Below, piece after piece: positions 39,360 to 47,969 of a stretch of DNA of 50,311 nt (position 1 is its first letter; each line of letters starts with the position of its first letter). The DNA lies in assembly GCA_023386495.1 (NCBI GenBank), contig JAEWJS010000117.1, positions 1 through 50,311 of the forward strand. The letters are read 5' to 3'. A program made the translations under genes and the position numbers. Below the pieces are notes generated by a model that worked only from the letters and a program-made list of their open reading frames with translations, was not told the DNA's origin and searched no databases. This DNA is from Bacillota bacterium. GTDB lineage: Bacteria; Bacillota; Bacilli; Paenibacillales; Paenibacillaceae.

Positions 39360-40253
39360 ATGTACGAGCATCGCTACCGAGAACCCAAATCGCATGGAGA
39401 ACCGGACTTTCCCTTCGGCGTCTACCGCGTGGAGCATGCTGCCGGCGTCCATTCGATATTGCCCATCCATTGGCACAACGAGATGGAGATCATCTATCTG
39501 TATAAGGGTAACGCCAAGTTTCGCATCGAGCGGAGGGAATATGCCGTTCAGGCGGGCGAAGCGCTCTTCGTTCATCCGGGTGAGCTTCATTCCGGCGATA
39601 GCAATCATGACGGCGGCGTCGGTTATTGCTCCATCGTGTTCAAGCTATCTTGGCTGTCCTCGCTCCAAGCGGATCGGATCCAAGAGCTGTTCTTGGACCC
39701 GCTTCTGCAGGGGGACGCCAGGCTTCCGACGCTGCTCGCGGCGTCCTGCGAGTCGCATCGATCGCTGCTGGATGCGGTGCGGGATATCCTGCTGCGGTAC
39801 GACAGCCAATCGCCCGCCTACGAGATGAGCTTGAAGGGCATGCTGCTGCTGTTAATCGCCGATCTCCACCGTCTCGGACTCGTTGAAGAAGGTGATGCCG
39901 AGATCGCACGGCAGGGTAAGGCACTCCAGTTGCCGATCAAGAAGGTGCTGGCCTATATGGAGGATAACGTTTCCCACAAAATCACATTGGATCAACTTGC
40001 GTCCATTCTCGCGCTCAGCCGGTCGCACTTCTGCAAATTTTTCCGCACGCAGACCGGGATGCGGCCGATGGAGTACTTGAACTATCTCCGCGTCAATCAT
40101 GCAGCCAAGCTGCTGCGCACCGGCTCCTACAATATTCTCGAAGCATCGCTGGAATCCGGGTTCCAGCATGTCAGCTATTTCACGAAGTGGTTCAAGTTCT
40201 ATATGAACATGACGCCGTCCGAATACAAGAGCCGCTATGCTTCCGGTCTATGA
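39360..40253 (+). CDS. AraC-family regulator with N-terminal cupin sensor
   Basis: A 297-residue soluble regulator. A cupin sugar-binding domain occupies about 20-100 (ILPIHWHNEMEIIYLYKGN; AGEALFVHPGELHSG). The C-terminal double helix-turn-helix occupies about 195-297 (ITLDQLASILALSRSHFCKF; ILEASLESGFQHVSYFTKWF). GAGGGTGAG precedes the ATG. Divergent from GH31-GH95 with a 123-bp shared gap, so it probably activates that operon in response to a sugar released from it. Confidence 0.92.
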   Translation: MYEHRYREPKSHGEPDFPFGVYRVEHAAGVHSILPIHWHNEMEIIYLYKGNAKFRIERREYAVQAGEALFVHPGELHSGDSNHDGGVGYCSIVFKLSWLSSLQADRIQELFLDPLLQGDARLPTLLAASCESHRSLLDAVRDILLRYDSQSPAYEMSLKGMLLLLIADLHRLGLVEEGDAEIARQGKALQLPIKKVLAYMEDNVSHKITLDQLASILALSRSHFCKFFRTQTGMRPMEYLNYLRVNHAAKLLRTGSYNILEASLESGFQHVSYFTKWFKFYMNMTPSEYKSRYASGL

Positions 40254-40287
40254 ACAGCGAAAGGGCGCTGCAGCGGGAGGCGCCTAC

Positions 40288-40314
40288 GAAGTAGGGCCCC
40301 TTGGGCTCTACTTC
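40288..40314 (+). terminator. Hairpin downstream of the AraC regulator
   Basis: GAAGTAG and CTACTTC pair, extended by GCCC/GGGC, 35 bases after the stop codon. There is no clear U-tract, so it may need help or be an mRNA end-protecting structure. Confidence 0.5.
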
Positions 40315-40320
40315 AACTCC

Positions 40321-40391
40321 AAGAAATAAAACCTTTCCCTTGGTACAGCGGCTGTGCTACCCAGCCAGCCGCGAACCAATAGGAAAGGTTT
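40321..40391 (-). terminator. Rho-independent terminator of the transporter-YesMN operon
   Basis: On the minus strand AAACCTTTCC pairs with GGAAAGGTTT and inner GCGGCTG with CAGCCGC; it is followed by TATTTCTT. It lies 32 bases after the stop codon of 40423-42612. Confidence 0.85.
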
Positions 40392-40422
40392 CCGTGTCTA
40401 CCCGAGGTGTCCCCCGCAGCAA

Positions 40423-42612
40423 TCATACATACCAATCATAGATAAGATTCCTTGCAGTTCGCTCCTCAGAGGTAAGCTGCTGCGCGTCCGCGATCTCGTA
40501 GACGCCGAACGTATCGTAGAGCCTTGCCGCCGGATCGACCTCCACATACGTGCACCATGGCAGCCAGTGATAGTGGCTCTCCAGCGTCTGGCTCGTAAAG
40601 TTGCCGCTCTCATGCCCCAAGCCAGGCATACGATAGCCGATGCTGCCGTCTACGTCGGTCGATTGCCGCGTATTCTTGTGAATGAATTCCGCGAAATCGA
40701 GATAATGCGCATCGTTCGTGATCAGATAGAGCCTGTAGTAGCTGTACGCGCAAGCCGCCATATACACGTCGGCGGCGCCGCCGATCGTGATGATGCTCTG
40801 TCCGCTGATCGAATACTTGTTGAACGGATGCTTCGGCCACGGCGCGACAACCGGGAATTGCCAAGCATACGTCCAGGTCTCGGTGTAATCCGCTGCGCCG
40901 ATCGCCCCTTCCAGCCATCTATCCTCGCCTGTCAGGTCGTACAGGGCCATGAAGCCGAACAACGCGTAGATGCCCGCCTCTTTATCCTGGATATCCGTGT
41001 TGTCGCATGTCCCGCCTCGGTATTCCAGGGTACGGAACGGGTTCTCGTACGACCATTCGCCGGCCTTGACCGCTGCCGTTCGGTAACGTTCATCACGCGA
41101 CACGAGGTAATATTGCGCCAGGAATCGGATCACGCTCGGCGTATTCGCTTTCGAGTCCATCCGTATGGAGCTGTCGGTATTGTAGGCACGGTAGAAGCTG
41201 CCGTCCTCGTTCTGCACGCTTAGCAGCCAATCGGCCGTCTTGCCGCAGAACGCAAGCCAGTCCGGCTTCTCCACGCCTAGCTTGCGCATATAGACGTAAG
41301 CATCCAATATAGCCTCCATGCCGTCGGCCAGCATCCGGATATAATGCGGATACGGCTCAAAGTCCCGGATGCCGGGATTGTAGCACATCTGCGGAAGACC
41401 GGAATCGGTCATCGCCGTCCTCACCCAGAAGTCGATGATGCTCACGCCCTTGTCGTAAGCATCGGACTGCTTCTCCTTGTCGCCGTAACGAAGCAGCTGA
41501 TAGCCGATGCCCGGCTGCTGTCCCACGAAGCCGAACTGGAACGACACGGAGGAGATATCCATCTCAGGCAGCTGGCAGGCAAAGGGCAATCCGTACGCAT
41601 CGCCGTATTGCCGGGCGTATGTATTCAGGATCTTCATGCCGTTGCGATAATGGCGTTCATTGTCTACCTCGAACAGCTCGTCCCGCAGCCGTTCATAGGT
41701 CTTCCGCCAGATCTCCCTCATCATCGGCTGGAAATCGGCATGCTGGCCGAAGTCGATGGCCACGGCATATTGCTGCTCGAATCCAAGCTCGACCGGATGA
41801 TTGAGGCGCCGCAAGTTTTTCGCTCTCCCCTTGTAATCAAGACCTGCGAACCGGTTCCTGCCGGGAAGCTCCCCATCGACTCCCGGATACACATAATCGA
41901 TGGATAAACCATCGATCGCCGCCTCGAACGGCTTGCGAACCGCGAACCCGTAGTAGAGATAGTTCAAGGTTCTTGCTTCCGGCTTGCTCATCCCGATGGC
42001 TCCGGTCGTGCACTTCCGATCCACGTTGTTCTCGGCCCGGACGATGTCTACAGACCTCATGGTCATATCAGCGGCCCAGCGCGACAGAGCCGCCATTTCG
42101 CCCGACGCGATATGCTGCATGGCGAAGACGGGAAGCGCGTAGCTCGTCTCCATGCGCCAGAAGTACTCGCAATCCAGGTCTTTGCCGAAGGAATGGTCCG
42201 GCGCATACTCGTTCTGCTTATACCACACGCCCGGCGCGAAGCAGTTGTAGTCGCGCACATTGTCCGACTCCGTCATGACAAGCGAGAATTTGGTAGAGAA
42301 CCCGAGATCGTCGCCTGCCTTGAGCACCTTGACATGGCGGCTCACCTTGAAGCCGGAGCCGGTGGTCTCGTATACGTCCGTGTATGCGAACTCGGAGCCC
42401 GAAGGCACGGCTACCGTGCCAGTCGCAGTCACTCGCTCACCGGATGAAGAGATCGCATCATAGACGCCTTCGTGGAATTCGCTAAGCGCGAATGACGTCT
42501 TGACCGTTACCGCTAGCGGCCGCTTGTTGTAGTAGAGAAGCTTGCCCTGCTTATGAACCTCCAACCCGCCGTCGCGGAAGCTGATCGCATAGTCGCCGTA
42601 TGCCAATTCCAT
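40423..42612 (-). CDS. Predicted (alpha/alpha)6-barrel glycosidase-like protein of unassigned family
   Basis: A 729-residue protein with no signal peptide. The N-terminal ~270 residues look like a beta-sandwich (YGDYAISFRDGGLEVHKQGK). From about 300 onward, repeated helical pairs (MKILNTYARQYG, WLLSVQNEDGSF, FLAQYYLVSRDERYRTAAVK, LFGFMALYDLTGEDRWLEGA) resemble six-hairpin glycosidases. I cannot place it in a numbered GH or PL family or identify catalytic residues. The start is ATG 42612 with AGGAGA 9 bases upstream; the open frame reaches 42681 but would overlap the regulator gene. As last gene of the operon it probably degrades the sugar imported by the same operon. Confidence 0.75.
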   Translation of the reverse strand: MELAYGDYAISFRDGGLEVHKQGKLLYYNKRPLAVTVKTSFALSEFHEGVYDAISSSGERVTATGTVAVPSGSEFAYTDVYETTGSGFKVSRHVKVLKAGDDLGFSTKFSLVMTESDNVRDYNCFAPGVWYKQNEYAPDHSFGKDLDCEYFWRMETSYALPVFAMQHIASGEMAALSRWAADMTMRSVDIVRAENNVDRKCTTGAIGMSKPEARTLNYLYYGFAVRKPFEAAIDGLSIDYVYPGVDGELPGRNRFAGLDYKGRAKNLRRLNHPVELGFEQQYAVAIDFGQHADFQPMMREIWRKTYERLRDELFEVDNERHYRNGMKILNTYARQYGDAYGLPFACQLPEMDISSVSFQFGFVGQQPGIGYQLLRYGDKEKQSDAYDKGVSIIDFWVRTAMTDSGLPQMCYNPGIRDFEPYPHYIRMLADGMEAILDAYVYMRKLGVEKPDWLAFCGKTADWLLSVQNEDGSFYRAYNTDSSIRMDSKANTPSVIRFLAQYYLVSRDERYRTAAVKAGEWSYENPFRTLEYRGGTCDNTDIQDKEAGIYALFGFMALYDLTGEDRWLEGAIGAADYTETWTYAWQFPVVAPWPKHPFNKYSISGQSIITIGGAADVYMAACAYSYYRLYLITNDAHYLDFAEFIHKNTRQSTDVDGSIGYRMPGLGHESGNFTSQTLESHYHWLPWCTYVEVDPAARLYDTFGVYEIADAQQLTSEERTARNLIYDWYV

Positions 42613-42655
42613 CGCCCAGTCTCCTCTCGTTGAACGTCTCGATTGCCATGATCCG

Positions 42656-44299
42656 TCACGTTGCGGCACCTCGTACAGCATCGCGATACTCCTGCGGCGT
42701 AACGCTCGTCATCTTCTTGAAGAACCGCGTGAACGAATGCGGCGCATCGTAGCCGACTCGCGTTCCGACTTCATGAATCTTCCACTCCTCGTTCGCCAGC
42801 AGCTCTCTTGCCTTCTTCGCCCTTACTTCGTCGATATACTCCGACAGGTTCTGTCCGGTCTCCTGCTTGAAGAGACGCGACAGGTACGACGGATTGAAGT
42901 GCGACTGCCGGGCCAAGCGGACAAGCGACAGATCCTCCGCCAGATGCTCCTCGATATAAGCTTGGATGCTTGCCATCGCGCCTGCGGCCCTGCTGCGTTC
43001 GCCTTGCTGCCGCAGCTTGAACAGCGACTCGGCCGTGCGGTTCAAATATTCGAACGCTTCCTGCCATGTGGCATGGGCATCGAAGCGCATCAGTGCCTGC
43101 GTAGTCGCGAGAAGGTCGCTCTGCCTCTGGTTCATATAAGACAACAGGATTAACGCCATCGAATAATAGAGTTCCATGACTTGGCCGGCATGAAGCATTC
43201 GCCCGCCGAGCACGGGCTCGGACAGCTCCTGCAGCAGCTCCATGAACGCGTCCTCGCGCCCGCCCTCCAGATGGCCGGCGAGCAGCTCGAGCTTCTCGCC
43301 CCGGATGCGCTCCCGGACAGGCTCTTCAAGCCCGGCCTCCAGCGATCCGGCGGTCATGACCATGCTCGTGCCGTCGCCTACCCGAACATGCTGAAGCTGG
43401 CGCAGCCGGTCATACGCCGGGGGAAGCGACTCCCACGGGACCATGGCGCTGCCGATCGTGAAGGCGGCATTGATGCCGAGCGACTTGGAGCAAGCTTCCT
43501 GAATCAGCTCCAGCATGCCTTCCAAATAGCGAACCGTCTCGGCATCTCCCGCATTCGGCTCCGCGGCTCCGGCCGGCTGCACCAGCCACAGCACATCGCC
43601 GTAGCGGTCAATGATCCCTACGCACTGGATCATGCCGCGCAGATAAGAATCGCCCAGCAGCTTCACCGCCATCGCAGCCTCTTGACGGTCCGCATAGGAA
43701 GCGAGCGTGCCCCCTTGGGCCTGCATCAGGCTGCCGAGCACGGGAAGCACGGGAAGCGAGGCATCCAGCGGAATATTGAGCTTCCGGCAATCGTCTGCGC
43801 GCACTTCCGCGCTTCCCATTCCCCCGCCGGCGAGCAGTTGGCGAAAATAATCGCCGTGCGCAAGCGTTTCCAACGTGTTGCGCTGCTCTCTCGCTTGTTC
43901 CAGCAAGTGGTTCGTCCGCATCCCTTCGTCAAGCTCCCGGGCGGCTTCGATCACCTCCGCCTTCACCTTGGCGTAGCCTTCCGTCTTCAGCAGGTAGCGG
44001 ACGCCCCAGGTCTGAATCGCTTGGTACACCGCATCGAAATCATTGTATCCGGTTAGGAAAATAATGCGGCACCTCGGCCATTTGCGGCGGATCGTCTCCA
44101 TGAGCTCCAGTCCGTTAATGCCGGGCATCCGAACATCCGTCAATACAATGTCGATACGGGTACCGTTCAACCATTCGAGCGCTTCCTCGCCCGAATACGC
44201 CTTGCATATATCCAGCTTCGGATTGTCGAGTCTGCCGAGTATTTCGGCCATGCCGTCGGTTATGAATGCTTCGTCGTCAACGATCAGCAGTCTGTACAT
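42656..44299 (-). CDS. Response regulator, YesN-like, with AraC DNA-binding domain
   Basis: A 547-residue protein. The receiver domain occupies 1-120 (LLIVDDEAF; phospho-acceptor Asp55 in IVLTDVRMPG; Lys in YLLKTEG), followed by a long middle region of unknown fold. The C-terminal AraC-type double helix-turn-helix is LSLVRLARQSHFNPSYLSRL and IHEVGTRVGYDAPHSFTRFF. Its start overlaps the end of the kinase gene by 16 bases with GGGGGG upstream, so they are coupled. It should activate the transporter operon in which it lies, responding to the partner kinase. Confidence 0.95.
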   Translation of the reverse strand: MYRLLIVDDEAFITDGMAEILGRLDNPKLDICKAYSGEEALEWLNGTRIDIVLTDVRMPGINGLELMETIRRKWPRCRIIFLTGYNDFDAVYQAIQTWGVRYLLKTEGYAKVKAEVIEAARELDEGMRTNHLLEQAREQRNTLETLAHGDYFRQLLAGGGMGSAEVRADDCRKLNIPLDASLPVLPVLGSLMQAQGGTLASYADRQEAAMAVKLLGDSYLRGMIQCVGIIDRYGDVLWLVQPAGAAEPNAGDAETVRYLEGMLELIQEACSKSLGINAAFTIGSAMVPWESLPPAYDRLRQLQHVRVGDGTSMVMTAGSLEAGLEEPVRERIRGEKLELLAGHLEGGREDAFMELLQELSEPVLGGRMLHAGQVMELYYSMALILLSYMNQRQSDLLATTQALMRFDAHATWQEAFEYLNRTAESLFKLRQQGERSRAAGAMASIQAYIEEHLAEDLSLVRLARQSHFNPSYLSRLFKQETGQNLSEYIDEVRAKKARELLANEEWKIHEVGTRVGYDAPHSFTRFFKKMTSVTPQEYRDAVRGAAT

Positions 44300-46041
44300 T
44301 CGTGAGTCGCCCCCCTAAGCGGTATACGGATCGACACCTTGAGTCCGCCCAGCTCCCCGCGCTCGGTCTGAAGCCCGCTGCCTTCGCCATACGTGATCAA
44401 GATACGGCGGTGGATATTCACGATACCCGTCGTCTCCATATATTCGTCCTCATGCATGATTGCCGATGCGATTCGCTCTAGCGCGTCATCGGTCAGTTGG
44501 TCTCCGTTGTCCTCCACCACGACGAAGAGCCATTCCCCCGACCGCTCGAACCGGATTTCGATAATGCCGTCCCGAGTCATTTTCTCCAAGCTATGCTCGA
44601 AGGCATTCTCGATGATCGGCTGCACGATCAAGCGCGGCACCGATATTCGCTCGTATTCTTCGGGCAGCACATCGAAGCGAACCTTGATTCGCTTGTAGAA
44701 CCGAAGCTCTTGGATTTCGGTATACATTCTCGCATGATGAATTTCCTGCTTCAGCGTCACTTCGTCCGATGCGTTGCGGGTGACGAACTGAAAGTACTCG
44801 CCCAGCTGCGTCGTGAACTGCTCGATGCGGTCCGTTTCCCCGATCTGCGCCATCGTGTTCAGGATAAAGAAGCTGTTATAGAGAAAATGCGGATTGATCT
44901 GCGATTGCAACTGTTTGAGCTCCGCGCGCTGTGCCATGATCTTCTGCTTGTACGCTTGATCGATCAGCATCCGTAGGTTGACGACCATCTGATTGAACCT
45001 CGCATAGATATAGCGGAACTCGTCGTTCGCGTCATGGTCGATGGTCTGCTCCAGATCGCCGCTCTCCAAGCGGCGGAACCCCTTGACCAGCTTGAGCAGC
45101 GGCTTGTGAATGAACTTGTACGTGGATAGCGCATACACGGCTATGATGATCGTGGCGCCTGCCGCGAACAGCCACGCCCACGTATAGAACTTATCCATCG
45201 GCTTGCGCACGATCCCCTCCGGTATCAAGCGGTAGATGGACATATCCAATTGATCCGAATAGGAATGGGAGACGAAGTACGACTCCTGCTCCAGCATGAT
45301 CGTCTCCGAATCACCGTTCGGAATTTGGCCGAGCAGTGCGCGAGAGCCGCTCGCGATCGCGCCGGTCGAACCGCTCCCGATTGCCGTGCCGGTCTGCCCC
45401 GAGATGAGAACCGTGCTGCTGTCCGGATACGTATTGAATTGCTGCAGCGCTTGACGCAGCTTGCCGTTGTCCAGCTCGATCTCGACGATGAACAGCGGCT
45501 CCCGGCCCTTCATCCCGCTCGGCTTCGAGGCGCTCAGATTGAAGCTCCCGCCCCATTCGATCAGCTTGGTGCCTTTCGTGCCGAATTCAGTGCGAATGGC
45601 CTGGTAGCGTTCGTTGTCGAATTCGCCCGCCCCGTTCAGCGTGGAGAGCGACTTGTCGATCGGCCTGATATGCACGCTGACGTTGCGGATGTAATCGCTG
45701 CTGTTCTGCAAGGAATACAAGCGGTTCAACACCGAGATGATTTTCTCCGTCCGCTGAATATCGCCCATCGTCTCCCACGTGATCGCAAGCTTGTTCAGAT
45801 CCGTGTCTTCCACGATCCCGTATTGAAGCAGCCGCATCCGCTCGATCTCGTTCTCCAGATCGTTCAGGTAGAACGAGATCTGCGAGACGGCCGTCTTCGA
45901 GATATCTTCGCTTGCCGTTCGTATGCTCCATTGGTAGATATAGACGCCGAGCAGAATGATCGGCAGCATGATGAGCACGAAGGTCGTGACCAGTCGGATG
46001 AATATCGTATTGCGCATTGAGAACTCGCGGCGCTTGAACAA
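44284..46041 (-). CDS. Sensor histidine kinase, YesM-like (LytS/His_kinase family)
   Basis: A 585-residue membrane kinase. Helices lie at about 14-36 and 287-307 and enclose an extracellular Cache-like sensor of about 250 residues. HAMP (about 308-360) is followed by the H-box LQSQINPHFLYNSFFILNTM with His385, and the ATPase domain has QPIIENAFEHSLEK and VVEDNGDQL. The start is TTG 46041, six bases after GGGGAG; the ATG at 46017 has no such site. It lies 11 bases after the permease gene, inside the transporter operon, the common arrangement for sugar-sensing YesM/YesN pairs. Confidence 0.95.
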   Translation of the reverse strand: MFKRREFSMRNTIFIRLVTTFVLIMLPIILLGVYIYQWSIRTASEDISKTAVSQISFYLNDLENEIERMRLLQYGIVEDTDLNKLAITWETMGDIQRTEKIISVLNRLYSLQNSSDYIRNVSVHIRPIDKSLSTLNGAGEFDNERYQAIRTEFGTKGTKLIEWGGSFNLSASKPSGMKGREPLFIVEIELDNGKLRQALQQFNTYPDSSTVLISGQTGTAIGSGSTGAIASGSRALLGQIPNGDSETIMLEQESYFVSHSYSDQLDMSIYRLIPEGIVRKPMDKFYTWAWLFAAGATIIIAVYALSTYKFIHKPLLKLVKGFRRLESGDLEQTIDHDANDEFRYIYARFNQMVVNLRMLIDQAYKQKIMAQRAELKQLQSQINPHFLYNSFFILNTMAQIGETDRIEQFTTQLGEYFQFVTRNASDEVTLKQEIHHARMYTEIQELRFYKRIKVRFDVLPEEYERISVPRLIVQPIIENAFEHSLEKMTRDGIIEIRFERSGEWLFVVVEDNGDQLTDDALERIASAIMHEDEYMETTGIVNIHRRILITYGEGSGLQTERGELGGLKVSIRIPLRGATHECTDC

Positions 46042-46052
46042 GGCAGTCTCCC

Positions 46053-46979
46053 CTAACCCTTTACACTACCCAATACGATACCTTTGACAAAGTATTTCTG
46101 CAAGAACGGATAGGCAAGCAGGATCGGCAGGGAACCGAGGAAAATTTGCGACGACCGCAGCGTTCGGTCCGAGATGAGCGCCAAGCTCATCAAATCCTCG
46201 CGCGTCATCGCCGTGAAGTTCTGTTGAATGACAATGGTCTGAATATAGCTCTGCAGCGGATAATTGCTCGGGTCGCCCATCAGAATGAGGCCGTCGAACC
46301 AGCTGTTCCAGTGCTCGACCATCGAGAACAGCGCCAAGGTGGCAATGGCCGGCTTCGAGATCGGCACATAGATTCGCCACAGCGTCGTCCATTGATTCGC
46401 GCCGTCGATGACGGCCGATTCCTCCAGTTCTCTAGGCACCTCTCGGAAGAAGTTGAGCAGCAGCACGATGCTGAATACCGGCACCGCGCCGGGAAGCACG
46501 AGCGCCCAGATCGAGTTCAGCAAGCCCAGCTCCTTAATGGTGATATACCATGGAATGAGACCGCCGTTGAACAGCATCGTGACGAAAAAAATCCACGCGT
46601 ACACGAGCCGGAAGCGGAACTGGTGGCTCTCCTTGCTAAGCGGGTAGGCTACCATGATCGTCAGCAGCAGATTGAGCGGCGTCCCGATACCGATTCGCTG
46701 CAGGGACACGAGCATCGATTGCCAGAAGCCCTCTCTTCCCGCCGTGAACTCGTAGGAAGCAAGCGTGAACTCCACCGGCCACAATCTCACGTAGCCAGCC
46801 GCAGCGGCAGTGCTGGAGCTGAACGATACCGCGATAATATGAACGAGCGGAAGCACGCATAGAAGCGCGACAAGGCTTAGGAATATCGTGTTCGCGGCGG
46901 CAAACCAATCGAATCGTTTGCCCGCGCGGGACATGGGTGTCTGCATGGGAGCCGCGGTTTTAACGGGTTGGCCGGACAT
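46053..46979 (-). CDS. Carbohydrate ABC transporter permease, CUT1 family (LplC-like)
   Basis: A 308-residue permease with six predicted helices; the EAA loop is LEESAVIDGANQWTTLWRIY and the C-terminus is KYFVKGIVLGSVKG. AGGAGG precedes the ATG. The gene starts 11 bases after the partner permease and is paralogous to 3577-4455. No ATPase gene accompanies it. Confidence 0.94.
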   Translation of the reverse strand: MSGQPVKTAAPMQTPMSRAGKRFDWFAAANTIFLSLVALLCVLPLVHIIAVSFSSSTAAAAGYVRLWPVEFTLASYEFTAGREGFWQSMLVSLQRIGIGTPLNLLLTIMVAYPLSKESHQFRFRLVYAWIFFVTMLFNGGLIPWYITIKELGLLNSIWALVLPGAVPVFSIVLLLNFFREVPRELEESAVIDGANQWTTLWRIYVPISKPAIATLALFSMVEHWNSWFDGLILMGDPSNYPLQSYIQTIVIQQNFTAMTREDLMSLALISDRTLRSSQIFLGSLPILLAYPFLQKYFVKGIVLGSVKG

Positions 46980-46990
46980 TGGGGTTCCTC

Positions 46991-47893
46991 CTAGAAGATT
47001 CTGTATTTAGCGAACCGGTACGCGAAGAAGTACGAGCCTGCGATCAACACGAACGATACGATCGATTTGAAGAAGCCGACCGCCGTCGCGACGCCGTATT
47101 GGGCGTCCAACAGTCCGATTCGGTACACGAACGTGTCCAGTATATCGCCGCTCTCGTAGACTTGCGGGCTGTACAGGTTGAACACCTGATCGAAGCCTGC
47201 GTTCAGCAATTGGCCCAGGCTGAGCACCGACAACAGCACGATTACCATACGCATGCCGGGCAACGTGATGTGCCAAGCCTTTTTCCACCTGTTCGCGCCG
47301 TCGATCGTTGCCGCCTCGTACAATCCCGGATCGATCCCCGTAATGGCAGCCAGGTACACGATGGTGCCGTAGCCGAAGTTCTTCCATATATCTGAAGTGA
47401 TTAGCGTGAACGGGAACCACTTGTTATCCCCAAGGAAAAAGACCGGTTCGATGCCGAAGGACTTCAGCATCGCGTTGACGATGCCGCCGGAAGGCGACAA
47501 TAAGTCAATGAGTATGCCTCCCAGTACGACCCATGACAGGAAGTAAGGAAGATAGATCGTCGTCTGGATCGACCGCTTGATCAGCTCGTTCTTCAATTCG
47601 TTGAGCAGGATCGCGAAAATGATCGGTACCAGCAAACCCAATACCAGCTTAAAGCTGGCGATGTATAAGGTGTTCCATAACACTTGGGAGAAGCTTGGCA
47701 GGTCCATGACATAGTTGAAGTTGTCCCAGCCGATCCACTTCTGGTCGCCGAACAATCCCTTGGCAGGGATGAATTTCTGAAACGCGATGACGATGCCGCT
47801 CATCGGAATGTACGAGAAGAGCGCAATAAACACTAATCCTGGAATGATCATCAAGTGCAGGGGAAGCTCCCTCCACGCTCTCTTGTTCTGCAT
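46991..47893 (-). CDS. Carbohydrate ABC transporter permease, CUT1 family (LplB-like)
   Basis: A 300-residue permease opening LPLHLMIIPGLVFIALFSYI; EAA loop LYEAATIDGANRWKKAWHIT; C-terminal FFKSIVSFVLIAGSYFFAYR. GGGGGG precedes the ATG. It follows the binding lipoprotein after a 76-bp gap holding a strong stem-loop. Partner of 46053-46979 and paralogue of 4676-5632. Confidence 0.94.
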   Translation of the reverse strand: MQNKRAWRELPLHLMIIPGLVFIALFSYIPMSGIVIAFQKFIPAKGLFGDQKWIGWDNFNYVMDLPSFSQVLWNTLYIASFKLVLGLLVPIIFAILLNELKNELIKRSIQTTIYLPYFLSWVVLGGILIDLLSPSGGIVNAMLKSFGIEPVFFLGDNKWFPFTLITSDIWKNFGYGTIVYLAAITGIDPGLYEAATIDGANRWKKAWHITLPGMRMVIVLLSVLSLGQLLNAGFDQVFNLYSPQVYESGDILDTFVYRIGLLDAQYGVATAVGFFKSIVSFVLIAGSYFFAYRFAKYRIF

Positions 47894-47928
47894 GCCTATC
47901 CCCCCGTCTTATGTGCCAAGAGGCAAGG

Positions 47929-47955
47929 GGGGCAGGTGCCGTAGGCGCCTGCCCC
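47929..47955 (-). terminator. Stem-loop between binding-protein and permease genes
   Basis: GGGGCAGG and CCTGCCCC pair, extended by GCC/GGC around a 3-base loop. It stands 15 bases after the lipoprotein stop. There is no long U-tract, so it may act as an RNA-processing or stability structure rather than a full terminator. Same position as the stem at 5655-5693 in the first operon. Confidence 0.6.
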
Positions 47956-47969
47956 ATCTGCCGTTGTTG

